Assembly: GCF_900312815.1 (NCBI RefSeq)
Contig: NZ_OMPE01000009.1
Location: forward strand, 620,001-684,000
Length of the DNA: 64,000 bases
Source: Aquimarina sp. AU474
Lineage (GTDB): Bacteria > Bacteroidota > Bacteroidia > Flavobacteriales > Flavobacteriaceae
Reading direction: 5' to 3'
In this document: positions 49,012 to 57,963 of the stretch, one piece after another
How the letters are laid out: the number at the start of each line of letters is the position of its first letter
Position numbering within the stretch: the first letter of the stretch is position 1
The notes under the pieces: model-generated
What the model saw: only the letters and a program-made list of their open reading frames with translations
Told to the model about the DNA's origin: nothing
The model's database searches: none
Made by a program: the position numbers and the translations under genes

Positions 49012-50432
49012 TACACTATATTTTACAAATTTTGGTGTTACAACTCCTATTTTTAATGGTATATGATCTCTTTCTTAAAAAGGAAACTTTCTTTAACTGG
49101 AATCGTATATATCTTCTCGTTACACCTATTCTAAGCATATTACTCCCAAGTATTAAGATCAATCTTATTCAAGAACATATTCCTCCAGAATATATGTTTC
49201 AATTACCCGCCGTATTGATAGGAGATATTAACTCGCAATACATATTACTTCCCGAGGTGGTTCTTGCTAATGAAGGCTCTTTTTTTGAGTTTTTCACACT
49301 ACAATTCGTTTGGTGCGTGGGAATGTTATTAAGCCTACTAATTTTTTGTTTCAAACTATATAAAATAATCAAGTTAAGGCGATCTGGAAATAAGACTAAT
49401 ATATCAGGTAACACTATTATTTCGTTACCTAATACGAATATGGCTTTTTCATTTTTTAATACCATATACATGGGAGCAGAACTTTCTGAAACCAAAAAAA
49501 CGAATATTCTGCTGCACGAAAAGATTCATGTCTCTCAATATCATTCACTAGATCTCATACTTTTTGAAATACTACGAATCATATTTTGGTTTAATCCATT
49601 GGTGTACATATATCAAAATAGAATTGCGATGCTTCAAGAGTACATTGCTGATGCCAAAGCAGTATCAAAAACCGATAAAAAAGAATATTATCAAGATCTA
49701 TTGTCTCAAATTTTTCAGACCGATAAGATCTCATTTATAAATACATTTTTCAATCATTCATTAATCAAAAACCGAATAGTTATGTTATCTAAATCTAAAT
49801 CTAAAAAAATCTTTCAATTAAAGTATCTATTATTACTCCCAGTAGTATGTAGCATGCTTATTTACTCTTCTTGTTCCCTAGAAGCTAATGCACAAAATAG
49901 TCTTTCTAATTCATCAAAAAGTGAAATTATAAAAAATATAGAAAATCTAAAGGATGCTATTGCAAAACAGGGGAATATGACCGATATAGAGGAAAGAGAA
50001 TTAAAAACATTGTTAATGCTTACCTCTGAAAATGGACTTAAAGACCCCTTCTTTAATGATGTAGTCGAGCATGCCGAAATTCCTTTTGGAGTTATTGAAA
50101 AAGTACCTGTATATCCAGGTTGTGAAGGTCTTTCGCAAGAAGAAACTAAAAAGTGCTTTAGTCAGAACATTTCAAAATTCGTTGCTACTGAATTTAATAT
50201 GAAAGTGGCCGAAAAAAATAATTTAATCGGAAGACAAAAAATCAAAGTACATTTTAAAATTGATCGTACCGGTAAAATTGGGGATATAAAAGTAAATACT
50301 AAAGATCCTGAGTTAAAAGCTGAAGCATTGCGAGTGGCAAGTAAATTACCCCAAATGACCCCGGGATCTCATGAAGGTGTTGATGTAGGTGTCATTTACG
50401 AATTACCAATAGTATTTGAAATAAAAGAGTAG
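49008..50432 (+). CDS. M56 (BlaR1-like) membrane peptidase with TonB-like C-terminus
   Basis: 474 residues. Several membrane helices lie in residues 1-110 and near 270-290. The HEKIHVSQYHSLD zinc-protease motif is at about 167-179, with NPLVYIYQNRIAMLQEYIAD (Glu ligand) downstream. Instead of a penicillin-binding sensor, residues about 365-474 form a TonB C-terminal-like domain (VYPGCEGLSQEETKKCF, QKIKVHFKIDRTGKIGDIKV). This is the usual Bacteroidota variant. It is expected to cleave the coupled repressor on an unknown signal. Confidence 0.9.
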   Translation: MIHYILQILVLQLLFLMVYDLFLKKETFFNWNRIYLLVTPILSILLPSIKINLIQEHIPPEYMFQLPAVLIGDINSQYILLPEVVLANEGSFFEFFTLQFVWCVGMLLSLLIFCFKLYKIIKLRRSGNKTNISGNTIISLPNTNMAFSFFNTIYMGAELSETKKTNILLHEKIHVSQYHSLDLILFEILRIIFWFNPLVYIYQNRIAMLQEYIADAKAVSKTDKKEYYQDLLSQIFQTDKISFINTFFNHSLIKNRIVMLSKSKSKKIFQLKYLLLLPVVCSMLIYSSCSLEANAQNSLSNSSKSEIIKNIENLKDAIAKQGNMTDIEERELKTLLMLTSENGLKDPFFNDVVEHAEIPFGVIEKVPVYPGCEGLSQEETKKCFSQNISKFVATEFNMKVAEKNNLIGRQKIKVHFKIDRTGKIGDIKVNTKDPELKAEALRVASKLPQMTPGSHEGVDVGVIYELPIVFEIKE

Positions 50433-50458
50433 TATTAGTAGAAATAATTATTATATAT

Positions 50459-50494
50459 AAAGCCAAAGTTCTTATTTCTTTGGCTTTATTTTTT
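50459..50494 (+). terminator. Terminator after the BlaI/M56 pair
   Basis: Perfect 10 bp stem AAAGCCAAAG/CTTTGGCTTT followed by ATTTTTT. Confidence 0.88.
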
Positions 50495-50600
50495 GTCCTT
50501 CTGTTTTAAAGGTTTTTATCATAAAGAATGGGTATAATCTATCAAATTGTATATTTAACATGAATTACTAGATAGATATTCACTTAATATACCCCTATAT

Positions 50601-51368
50601 ATGGTTATTTTTTACGGAAGATATTCTTTACGGACAAAGACATATGATTACAAAGAATTAGAGTTAGACGAAAGTTATAGTCACTTAAAATTTCAACTAT
50701 ATCAAACCTTTTTCTTTCTTTTTTTTATTCCTGTTTTTCCAATAACGCGTTTTTGGAAAGTAAAGGATAAACTTACTGACAAGGAAGTCTCCACAGATGC
50801 AGAATTACGCACTAAATTATTTAAAGTAGAAACCAGAACAAAAACCCCTTACTGGACATACATTGGTTTTTTTGTTCTTATTACTCCCGTTTTGTTCTTA
50901 ATCGGTATGCTTGTACTTAATCTTACCAAGGAAATTTCAAGATCTGCTGAGAAAGGAATTCAATCTATAGAAAAAAGACACGAAAACAATAAACTAAATG
51001 CAGAAACCGAAGACAAAATAGAAGACCCTACTAAGAAGGATGTATATTATATCAAAATGATTGAAATGCGACCTAAAACCGATGTACATGGTACAAAAAA
51101 GGGCTTTACCAAAAGTGCAAGACGATCATTAGAGTATAGTGTGCTAGATTTTTCTAAGGATAGTATTCGTTTAAAACTTGCTCAAACAGGAAGTTATTAT
51201 TCTAAAAGATTAATCTTAAAAGAGGAAGTAGCAGTAGCTAAGCAAGATCTTATAAAGATTTCTGGAAATTATAAAACTTTATATCTCTACAATACCATTA
51301 AAATAAATAACGGATTAGTACAAGCAGAAGCGGTTTTTGCGATAGATGAAATTGAACGAACTCCTTAA
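50601..51368 (+). CDS. Two-helix membrane protein of unknown function
   Basis: 255 residues. Two hydrophobic segments (about 36-52, FFFLFFIPVFPITRFWK, and 92-115) are followed by a charged soluble C-terminal domain (DVYYIKMIEMRPKTDVHGTK). The N-terminal part resembles membrane proteins that keep the IPVFP loop of zinc-ribbon-type families but without the cysteines. The function is unknown. It is convergent with the gene at 51374 with a 5 bp gap. Confidence 0.65.
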   Translation: MVIFYGRYSLRTKTYDYKELELDESYSHLKFQLYQTFFFLFFIPVFPITRFWKVKDKLTDKEVSTDAELRTKLFKVETRTKTPYWTYIGFFVLITPVLFLIGMLVLNLTKEISRSAEKGIQSIEKRHENNKLNAETEDKIEDPTKKDVYYIKMIEMRPKTDVHGTKKGFTKSARRSLEYSVLDFSKDSIRLKLAQTGSYYSKRLILKEEVAVAKQDLIKISGNYKTLYLYNTIKINNGLVQAEAVFAIDEIERTP

Positions 51369-51373
51369 AATAT

Positions 51374-51769
51374 CTATTTTACCATAATCCCTCGTTGATC
51401 CATTACCGGTAGGTCCTGAAAAGCATTTTCATTGATCGTATTTTTACGAAAAACGTACTTTTTATCATACATTTTGCCATCTGCGAAGAAGGTAACCGTA
51501 AATTCATTATTCATTGCCAATAATGCTTCATGAAGCATTTCTATCTTGGCCGATGATTTGGCATCAACAGTACCAATACCATGTCGTAATAATGAAGTTT
51601 TGCGATCCTTATCGTATCCCTTGGTTACTACAAGTACCATCTCTATAGGAGTGTCTCGATCATTAATGATATACGAGTTCCAGTCCTTAGCCAAAAACTC
51701 TTCATTCCATTCGTTAACTACAGCAATATATACATGCTCCACCACGGGTATTTCTATATCTTTCTTCAT
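51374..51769 (-). CDS. Conserved hypothetical protein next to pheS
   Basis: 131 soluble residues (VEHVYIAVVNEWNEEFLAKD, TKGYDKDRKTSLLRHGIGTV). No known domain. It follows pheS by about 24 bp on the same strand, and homologues in this position are sometimes misnamed as a PheRS subunit although they lack any synthetase motif. The function is unknown. Confidence 0.7.
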   Translation of the reverse strand: MKKDIEIPVVEHVYIAVVNEWNEEFLAKDWNSYIINDRDTPIEMVLVVTKGYDKDRKTSLLRHGIGTVDAKSSAKIEMLHEALLAMNNEFTVTFFADGKMYDKKYVFRKNTINENAFQDLPVMDQRGIMVK

Positions 51770-51793
51770 TCTTTAAATAACAAGGAAAAGTTT

Positions 51794-52813
51794 TTACAAG
51801 GTAGATTTAAACTGTTCTAAAAAACGCACATCATTTTCACTTAACATTCTAATATCCGAAATCCCGTATAATAGTAAGGCAATACGATCAATTCCCATCC
51901 CGAATGCAAAACCACTATATTCTTCGGGGTCGATATTACAATTCTTAAGTACATTAGGATCAACCATACCACAACCCATAATTTCTAACCAACCTGTTCC
52001 TTTGGTCATTTTATAGTCGGTTTCGGTTTCTAATCCCCAATACACATCCACTTCGGCACTAGGCTCGGTAAACGGAAAATATGACGGCCGTAATCTAATT
52101 TTAGATTTCCCGAACATTTCTGTAGTAAAATATTGTAGTGTTTGCTTTAAATCTGCAAACGAAACATTTTTATCGATATATAATCCTTCAACTTGATGAA
52201 AAAAACAATGAGATCTTGCAGAAATAGCTTCATTTCTATACACTCTTCCTGGAGAGATCGTTCTAATAGGAGGTTGATTGTTTTCCATATATCGCACCTG
52301 TACCGATGAGGTATGCGTACGTAATAGTATATCTGGATCTGTTTGTACAAAGAAAGTATCCTGCATGTCACGAGCTGGGTGATACTCGGGTAAATTTAAT
52401 GCCGTAAAATTATGCCAGTCATCTTCAATTTCAGGGCCTTCACTAACATTAAAACCAATTCTAGAAAAAATATCTATGATTTGATTTTTTACCAATGAAA
52501 TAGGATGTCTTGATCCTATTTCGATAGGTTCTGAAGGTCTTGTAAGATCACCATAGCTTCCTTTTTCTTCTTCTTTAGATTCTAGTTCATCTTTTAAAGA
52601 TTGAACCTTATCTTCTGCAGCAACTTTAAGGGCATTAATAGCTTGACCAAATTCCTTTTTTTGATCGTTGGCGACATTTCTAAATTCTGCAAAAAAATCG
52701 TTAATCAATCCTTTTTTTCCAGAAAATTTGATTCTAAAAGCTTCGACATCTTCTTTCGTCTTTGCTTTAAACTGGTCGACCTCTGCTATGTACTCTTTAA
52801 TCTTATCAATCAT
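51794..52813 (-). CDS. pheS: Phenylalanyl-tRNA synthetase alpha subunit
   Basis: About 339 residues from the ATG at 52813 (a GTG lies just before it). An N-terminal coiled-coil region (1-85) precedes the class II catalytic core. Motif 2 is in LRTHTSSVQVRYM and RTISPGRVYRNEAISARSHC. The Phe site and motif 3 are in GWLEIMGCGMVDPNVL and GFAFGMGIDRIALLLYGI. It charges tRNA-Phe together with PheT, which is not in the window. A TAAATTTG -7 box is at 52836-52843 on the minus strand. Confidence 0.96.
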   Translation of the reverse strand: MIDKIKEYIAEVDQFKAKTKEDVEAFRIKFSGKKGLINDFFAEFRNVANDQKKEFGQAINALKVAAEDKVQSLKDELESKEEEKGSYGDLTRPSEPIEIGSRHPISLVKNQIIDIFSRIGFNVSEGPEIEDDWHNFTALNLPEYHPARDMQDTFFVQTDPDILLRTHTSSVQVRYMENNQPPIRTISPGRVYRNEAISARSHCFFHQVEGLYIDKNVSFADLKQTLQYFTTEMFGKSKIRLRPSYFPFTEPSAEVDVYWGLETETDYKMTKGTGWLEIMGCGMVDPNVLKNCNIDPEEYSGFAFGMGIDRIALLLYGISDIRMLSENDVRFLEQFKSTL

Positions 52814-52835
52814 CACTATTTTCTTAATAGAAGGG

Positions 52836-52843
52836 CAAATTTA
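52836..52843 (-). promoter_or_regulatory. -7 promoter element of pheS
   Basis: On the minus strand TAAATTTG matches TAnnTTTG, about 22 bp before the pheS start. Confidence 0.45.
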
Positions 52844-52883
52844 CGCAATTTCACTAAATGGAGAAGTAATTGTTGGTGTAGTT

Positions 52884-53240
52884 TTATTGTATGTATGAAC
52901 TTGTCAAGAAATAATTTACAATAGCTTCTTTCATCAAAACAGATTGTTCTCCTGCCTTTAAACTTGGCAATTGTTCATTTACTTTATAATGAGGCCATCC
53001 ATCATCATCATAAAATTCAAATTCATAATATCCATATGGTTCTAAGAGTCTGCATATTGCTATATGCATTAAATCCAATTTTTCATCTTTTTTGAACTTG
53101 CGGTGTATCTGTCCTAACTCTTGTACGCCAATAAGATAAATAATACCATCAAGGTCTAGGTCATCACCTTCTGCAAATTGGTTAGAAAGTTTATTTACCA
53201 GAACTTCCCAGCGTTCTTTTAGTTTTTCATCTCTTGCCAT
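52884..53240 (-). CDS. Conserved hypothetical soluble protein
   Basis: 118 residues, acidic, no signal. The sequence LKERWEVLVNKLSNQFAEGD, IIYLIGVQELGQIHRKFKKD and YGYYEFEFYDDDGWPHY has the look of a small conserved Bacteroidota family, but no function is known. It is just upstream of pheS on the same strand with a separate promoter between them. Confidence 0.7.
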   Translation of the reverse strand: MARDEKLKERWEVLVNKLSNQFAEGDDLDLDGIIYLIGVQELGQIHRKFKKDEKLDLMHIAICRLLEPYGYYEFEFYDDDGWPHYKVNEQLPSLKAGEQSVLMKEAIVNYFLTSSYIQ

Positions 53241-53256
53241 AATCTCTAATCAAAAG

Positions 53257-53306
53257 CTTATAAAAAAATTAAGCGCTACAAAAGTAACGCTTAATTTTTT
53301 TATAAG
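53257..53306 (-). terminator. Long perfect hairpin terminator
   Basis: A perfect 19 bp inverted repeat (CTTATAAAAAAATTAAGCG and complement) with a 12-base loop and T-rich arms. It lies downstream of the PD40 gene on the minus strand. Confidence 0.85.
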
Positions 53307-53359
53307 AACTTAAACTTTCATCAATATACACTTCGCAATACTCTGTTTATTTCATAAAC

Positions 53360-54340
53360 TTAATTTTTTAAATTACCCCATACAGGTGTATATTCTGATT
53401 TTGGTGTATTTGTTATCTGCCTTAATTTTGTGCCATTTTTTTTAATGGTAAATAGATCTACATTATCACTTTTAATATTCGAAAAAACCAAATATTGACC
53501 ATCGGGGGACCAGGAAACTTTAAAAATCCAATACAAATTAGAATCTTTGTAGTAATTATATGTATTGTTTTTACTGTGTAAATCTGAAGTCAAACAAACT
53601 TGATTCTCTCCTGTAATATCCATTACATATAGGTCTAAATAACCATTTCTATCAGAAAAGAAAGCGACCTGTTTTCCATCTGGAGAAACAGAAGGGTTAA
53701 AATCGTTTCCAGAACTGTTATTCGTTAAGTTATCCACTTTTTTTGTTGTAATATCAATACTAAAAACATCATTCGTTTCATTTCTCTTAAAATAAAAGAG
53801 TATCGATTTATCATCAAAACTCCAACAAGGCGCTCTGTTATCATTACTAATAGTATTTGTAAGATTTGTTTCACGTGTACCATCCAAGTTAGAAATAAAA
53901 ATATGTGTGCTTTTACCAATATTTTTTTCATAGACTATTCTTTTGCCATCAAAAGAAAAAGCTCCATTAGTATAATAATTAGACCCAAGAGAAATTCGAT
54001 TAACTTTATTAGTATCCATACTGTAAGTGGCTAATTTCCATCCTCCAAAGCGATACGTATTAAACAGTATTACTTTGTCTTGGGGTGATATAGACGGATT
54101 GTATTCACCTTGACCAGATTTGAAAGGGATTATAACTTCTTCTTTTGTCCCATCAGGATGTATTCCATAAATTGACCATCCATTATCACTGCCGTTTTTC
54201 CTTGAAAAAAGAATTTGAGATGTATTCTCTGAGTATGTAGTTTTTAAAGCTCTTATCCCTTTATGTTGATGATGTATATTATCATTTTTCTTTGATAGGG
54301 AAAAAAGAAATAACACTACTATTAAAATAAAATTTTTCAT
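53360..54340 (-). CDS. TolB-like PD40 beta-propeller protein
   Basis: 326 residues with a short N-terminal hydrophobic signal (MKNFILIVVLFLFSLS). At least six PD40/WD40-like repeats are visible, with motifs such as NPSVSPDGKQVAFFSDRNGY, SWSPDGQYLVFSN and SFDGKRIVYEK. It probably binds a ligand or protein in the periplasm or at the surface. It is a paralogue of the next gene upstream (31 bp gap), sharing block order and the C-terminal ITNTPKSEYTPVWGN, so the pair arose by tandem duplication. Confidence 0.82.
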   Translation of the reverse strand: MKNFILIVVLFLFSLSKKNDNIHHQHKGIRALKTTYSENTSQILFSRKNGSDNGWSIYGIHPDGTKEEVIIPFKSGQGEYNPSISPQDKVILFNTYRFGGWKLATYSMDTNKVNRISLGSNYYTNGAFSFDGKRIVYEKNIGKSTHIFISNLDGTRETNLTNTISNDNRAPCWSFDDKSILFYFKRNETNDVFSIDITTKKVDNLTNNSSGNDFNPSVSPDGKQVAFFSDRNGYLDLYVMDITGENQVCLTSDLHSKNNTYNYYKDSNLYWIFKVSWSPDGQYLVFSNIKSDNVDLFTIKKNGTKLRQITNTPKSEYTPVWGNLKN

Positions 54341-54371
54341 GTTATACTATTTTATAATACTTACCTCTTGG

Positions 54372-55286
54372 TTAGTTTGTCCAAAACGGAGTCATATCAG
54401 TGTGATTATTATTTGTTATTTGCGTTAAATCACTGCCATCAGCATTTATGATAAAAATCTCCAGGTTTTGGTTTATCATAGCTGTAAAAACAATTTGTTT
54501 CCCATCTTGAGACCAACTGGTTTTATACGTCCAAATACTATTTATATTACTATCTAATGTTTTAATATTGGGTGTTAAGTTTGTTAAATTGTGACCATCT
54601 AAATCCATTATAAAAAGATCAATTTTGCCTGTTTTATCGGATAAGAATGCTATTTGATTTGATTTCTTTGAAGTAGAAACCGCAAAATCATTTGCATTGT
54701 GGGTAGAAATTTTTTTAAAAACTTGACCGTCTAAAGATTTAAGATATATACTAAGCTTATCATCCTTTAAATAAGTAAAGACAATGGATTGGGAATCTTT
54801 GGTCCAATCTATGTTTTGATCACTAATGTTGGATGTAGTAAAATATGTAGCATCCTTACCTTGGTTATTGGCAATGTATATGTTCGATTTCCTTTTTCCC
54901 CAATCATATTCCTGATAAGCTAACTTAGATCCATCTGGTGAAAATTTTGCACAGTATTCATAATGGTTTCTATCGGTTAACTTTTTAATATTAGATATAC
55001 CATTTCCATCAAATTCTCCAATACCCAATTGCCAGCCGCTAAATCGATATGTATTAAAAATTATCGTAGTGTTGTCTGGAGAGGTCACCGCATTATATTC
55101 GCCTCGTCCTTTTATTGTTCCCTTTAATAAAACTTTTGTTGTCTTTTGAACTGGATCATAAATCATCACATCCAGGGTATTTCCTGTATTTAGCTTTCCT
55201 TGACTTCTGGAGTACAAAATTTTAGGTTGCGCATGTAGTGATGCATAAAAAATAATGAATAATAAAAAAGAGATCATTCTTTTCAT
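54372..55286 (-). CDS. TolB-like PD40 beta-propeller protein, secreted
   Basis: 304 residues with a signal peptide ending SLHAQ (about 19). PD40 repeats read KFSPDGSKLAYQE, TKDSQSIVFTYLK, NQIAFLSDKTGKIDLFIMDL and SWSQDGKQIVFTA, ending QITNNNHTDMTPFW. Like its neighbour it lacks any enzyme domain. It is first of the PD40 pair; the AraC-type regulator gene at 55470 lies upstream on the same strand and could control both. Confidence 0.82.
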   Translation of the reverse strand: MKRMISFLLFIIFYASLHAQPKILYSRSQGKLNTGNTLDVMIYDPVQKTTKVLLKGTIKGRGEYNAVTSPDNTTIIFNTYRFSGWQLGIGEFDGNGISNIKKLTDRNHYEYCAKFSPDGSKLAYQEYDWGKRKSNIYIANNQGKDATYFTTSNISDQNIDWTKDSQSIVFTYLKDDKLSIYLKSLDGQVFKKISTHNANDFAVSTSKKSNQIAFLSDKTGKIDLFIMDLDGHNLTNLTPNIKTLDSNINSIWTYKTSWSQDGKQIVFTAMINQNLEIFIINADGSDLTQITNNNHTDMTPFWTN

Positions 55287-55469
55287 TCTAATTTGTTTTT
55301 ATCAATGCTGAGTATTGAAGCTAATTTTAAGGAGCTTTTGTATATATCTTTTGGCCACTTAATTATAAATCTCCATAAAGTACATTGATTGAATTTGTAT
55401 GTACAAAACTTCCAAAATAAAATGTAATGAGGATAACTATTATATAAAATGTAGTCCCATAAAGAAGTT

Positions 55470-56609
55470 TTAGGACTTCTTTGGCCCTTCTAGTAGTCTA
55501 TTTGCATAAGAGAGAGGTGTTATCCCTTCAACATCTTTAAAAACCCTAAAAAACGTTGAGCGAGAAGAAAATCCAGCTTCATTACCAATTGCATCTATAG
55601 TCAAATCTTTCAATTTTCCTTTTTTTATCAAATTCTTAACCTCCTTTACTCTATAACCATTGATATACTCTTTAAAATTAGTTCCTAGTTCAGTATTCAA
55701 TACATCAGTCAAATAACCTGGACTAATTTGTAGTGATTTGGCCAGATCATAGCGCGACAACTCGGGGTTTTTATATGATTTATTCACATCCATATAGGTT
55801 TGTAAAGAAATTAAAAAACCACCTGTTAATTTCTCATTTCCTATGTGTCTTAATTTTTTATGAGATAATGGCCATACCAAAGCAATAAATAGAATAATGA
55901 ATACGTAAAGCGGGCGCCAAATAATAAAACTATCCAAAAACCAATAATATTCTTCAAAATAACGTACCGATAAATAAGCTAATTCTCCCAAAACTAGGAT
56001 AAGGAGAAATCCAAAAATCATAGTTTTAAGCCATGGTATATAAGAGGCTTGTGCCTTTCGTTTATCTAAACCTATTAAAGTTAACATGCGTATAGAAATC
56101 AATAGATAAATTACCGGGTGTAGGGTAAAAAACAATATGTTTCTAAAATAAGAATATAGATTAATTGGGTATCCAAACTTTAATGTTGGATCATTCTCAA
56201 GATCAGTCATAAATTGTGTTAACATATTTAGATCCTGACTTAATTTTTCTGAAGATTTATTACTCAGAAACAAAAACAGGTTAATTAAAAATGGCACAAA
56301 ATGGAGAAAATATAAAGGTTGCCATTTCTTATTTGGTCGAGTTAACGAAAGAATTATTAAATATATTGCAGGCCCGTATATGTATTGGGATATTGATCCA
56401 GAACCAACAAAAAAAGGAATGTCTAATATAATTTTGGTATCAATAATAATCCTATGAAATAAATCAAATGCCAAAGCACAAAAAAATAATATCAATAGCC
56501 AATTAGTTGTATTAGACTTTCTGCCTATCAACAAATAAGCGATAAGAATTGGAAGTTGTACTAATGCTATTATAGCTGAAATACCATATAAATCAAATTC
56601 GTATTTCAT
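55470..56609 (-). CDS. AraC family regulator with seven-helix membrane N-terminus
   Basis: 379 residues. About seven hydrophobic segments fill residues 10-250. The C-terminal 110 residues are an AraC/XylS DNA-binding domain with two helix-turn-helix motifs (RYDLAKSLQISPGYLTDVLN and TIDAIGNEAGFSSRSTFFRV). Membrane-bound AraC regulators of this kind are common in Bacteroidota; ligands are mostly unknown. Likely targets are its own gene or the PD40 pair, by position only. Confidence 0.88.
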   Translation of the reverse strand: MKYEFDLYGISAIIALVQLPILIAYLLIGRKSNTTNWLLILFFCALAFDLFHRIIIDTKIILDIPFFVGSGSISQYIYGPAIYLIILSLTRPNKKWQPLYFLHFVPFLINLFLFLSNKSSEKLSQDLNMLTQFMTDLENDPTLKFGYPINLYSYFRNILFFTLHPVIYLLISIRMLTLIGLDKRKAQASYIPWLKTMIFGFLLILVLGELAYLSVRYFEEYYWFLDSFIIWRPLYVFIILFIALVWPLSHKKLRHIGNEKLTGGFLISLQTYMDVNKSYKNPELSRYDLAKSLQISPGYLTDVLNTELGTNFKEYINGYRVKEVKNLIKKGKLKDLTIDAIGNEAGFSSRSTFFRVFKDVEGITPLSYANRLLEGPKKS

Positions 56610-56767
56610 ATAAATTTTGTGTTGTTTCTATATATTAAAAAAATCTTCAGTTCTAAATTATATATTATCAAACAAAACTGCATTTTAGCATTTCTGTAAA
56701 AAAGTGGGCATCCGTAAAGTATCCATATTGGGTTCATACACTACTTTTAAAACCTACTTTTTCCTCT

Positions 56768-57043
56768 TTATTTTTGATCCAAAATTTCTACTAATGTGTT
56801 TTTACGTAAAAATCGAATTAATACTATTTGATCATTTGCTATAACGGTGCCTACCAAATAGTAAAAACCAATACCCATTTTATAAGCAGTACTACTTCCT
56901 TCTATTTTTTTGAATTGAGAAATGTCATTAATACCCTTGGCCTGTTTTAGCATTTCTAATACAGTTCTCACCTTATTATGTAATGAGATATCACCAACCT
57001 CTTTATAGTCTGAAGCAAACTGGGAAGAAATTTTCAACTCCAT
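56768..57043 (-). CDS. RelE/ParE family toxin
   Basis: 91 residues. LEMLKQAKGINDISQFKKIE, AYKMGIGFYYLVGTVIAND and LIRFLRKNTLVEILDQK follow the RelE/ParE fold (strand GYYR/GFYY-like segment, C-terminal strand). Such toxins inhibit translation or gyrase. It starts 9 bp after the antitoxin gene on the same strand, the standard antitoxin-first order. Confidence 0.78.
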   Translation of the reverse strand: MELKISSQFASDYKEVGDISLHNKVRTVLEMLKQAKGINDISQFKKIEGSSTAYKMGIGFYYLVGTVIANDQIVLIRFLRKNTLVEILDQK

Positions 57044-57052
57044 AGGCAGTTC

Positions 57053-57295
57053 TTATTGTTTAAACAATTCATCTTCATCAACCATGGATGACATATCTAC
57101 TTGTTGCATTAATAGCAATAATCCCAAATCTTCTTTTTGTTCTACAGACATCGCTTGTACTTGTTGGTTTTGTTTGTGTTCGACATACCAAGCTATTGCA
57201 TTTTCCATTACTTTTTTAACACTAGAATCTTCTAAAGCTGCTAATAACTTCAGTTTCGGGATAATTTTGTCATCAATATCTATAATTTTTCTCAT
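57053..57295 (-). CDS. Antitoxin of the RelE/ParE pair
   Basis: 80 residues. The N-terminal RKIIDIDDKIIPKLKLLAAL then EDSSVKKVMENAIAWYVE is a ribbon-helix-helix-like DNA-binding segment, and the acidic C-terminus (QVDMSSMVDEDELFKQ) would wrap the toxin. It probably represses its own operon. A PHD-type alternative is less likely. Confidence 0.72.
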   Translation of the reverse strand: MRKIIDIDDKIIPKLKLLAALEDSSVKKVMENAIAWYVEHKQNQQVQAMSVEQKEDLGLLLLMQQVDMSSMVDEDELFKQ

Positions 57296-57404
57296 AATAT
57301 ATATTAAATATATACATTTATTGTTTGATTTACTAATCCATTACAGGTTATTTTATCAGGAGAATTCGAAAAATGATTTCTTTATACTTTTAAGTAAAAT
57401 CGGT

Positions 57405-57412
57405 TATATTTG
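57405..57412 (+). promoter_or_regulatory. -7 promoter element of cvpA
   Basis: TATATTTG, exact TAnnTTTG, 20 bp before the ATG of the CvpA-family gene. Confidence 0.5.
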
Positions 57413-57432
57413 GTTCTTCATAATTAATTACA

Positions 57433-57933
57433 ATGAATTATATAGATATTATCCTTGGGATCCTTTTAATATGGGGAATGGTAAAAGGGCTTAGTAAAGG
57501 TTTATTTGCTTCACTAGCCTCATTAGTGGCACTAGTTGTGGGGATTTATATTGCGGTACATTTCTCACATATCGCTGGCGAGTATTTAGAACAATTCGTA
57601 AACTGGTCTGACGGAGCCATGAAACTATCTGCTTTTGCAGTCACTTTTGTTTTAGTGGTAGTATTAGTCTCGTTAGCGGGTAAGTTATTGACTAAAATTG
57701 CAGATTATGCAGCTCTTGGTATTCTTAATAAGATTCTGGGTGGTGTCTTTGGCATTTTAAAAATGGCATTTATTGCCAGTGTGATCATCATTTTTGTAGA
57801 TTCGATCAACCGAAATATTACGATTATCAAAAAAGAAACGTTGGACAGCTCAATCCTATATCATCCAGTAAGAAAATTAGCCCCAATGATATTACCAAAT
57901 GTATTAAAAGACTCCTCAAAAGAAGAGTCTTAA
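57433..57933 (+). CDS. CvpA family membrane protein
   Basis: 166 residues with four membrane helices. ILLIWGMVKGLSKGLFASLA and the FAVTFVLVVVLVSLAGKLLT region are typical of the CvpA/colicin V production family. The biochemical role in this phylum is unclear. It is convergent with the SulP gene (30 bp gap). Confidence 0.88.
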   Translation: MNYIDIILGILLIWGMVKGLSKGLFASLASLVALVVGIYIAVHFSHIAGEYLEQFVNWSDGAMKLSAFAVTFVLVVVLVSLAGKLLTKIADYAALGILNKILGGVFGILKMAFIASVIIIFVDSINRNITIIKKETLDSSILYHPVRKLAPMILPNVLKDSSKEES

Positions 57934-57963
57934 GCAATTGTCTCTAATTAAGGGTTTTCTGAT

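Noticed and set aside
48640..50432. Linking the BlaI/M56 pair to the beta-lactamase at 2.3 kb
   Set aside because: They are 45 kb apart, the beta-lactamase lacks the operator dyad, and the M56 protein has no penicillin-binding sensor domain.
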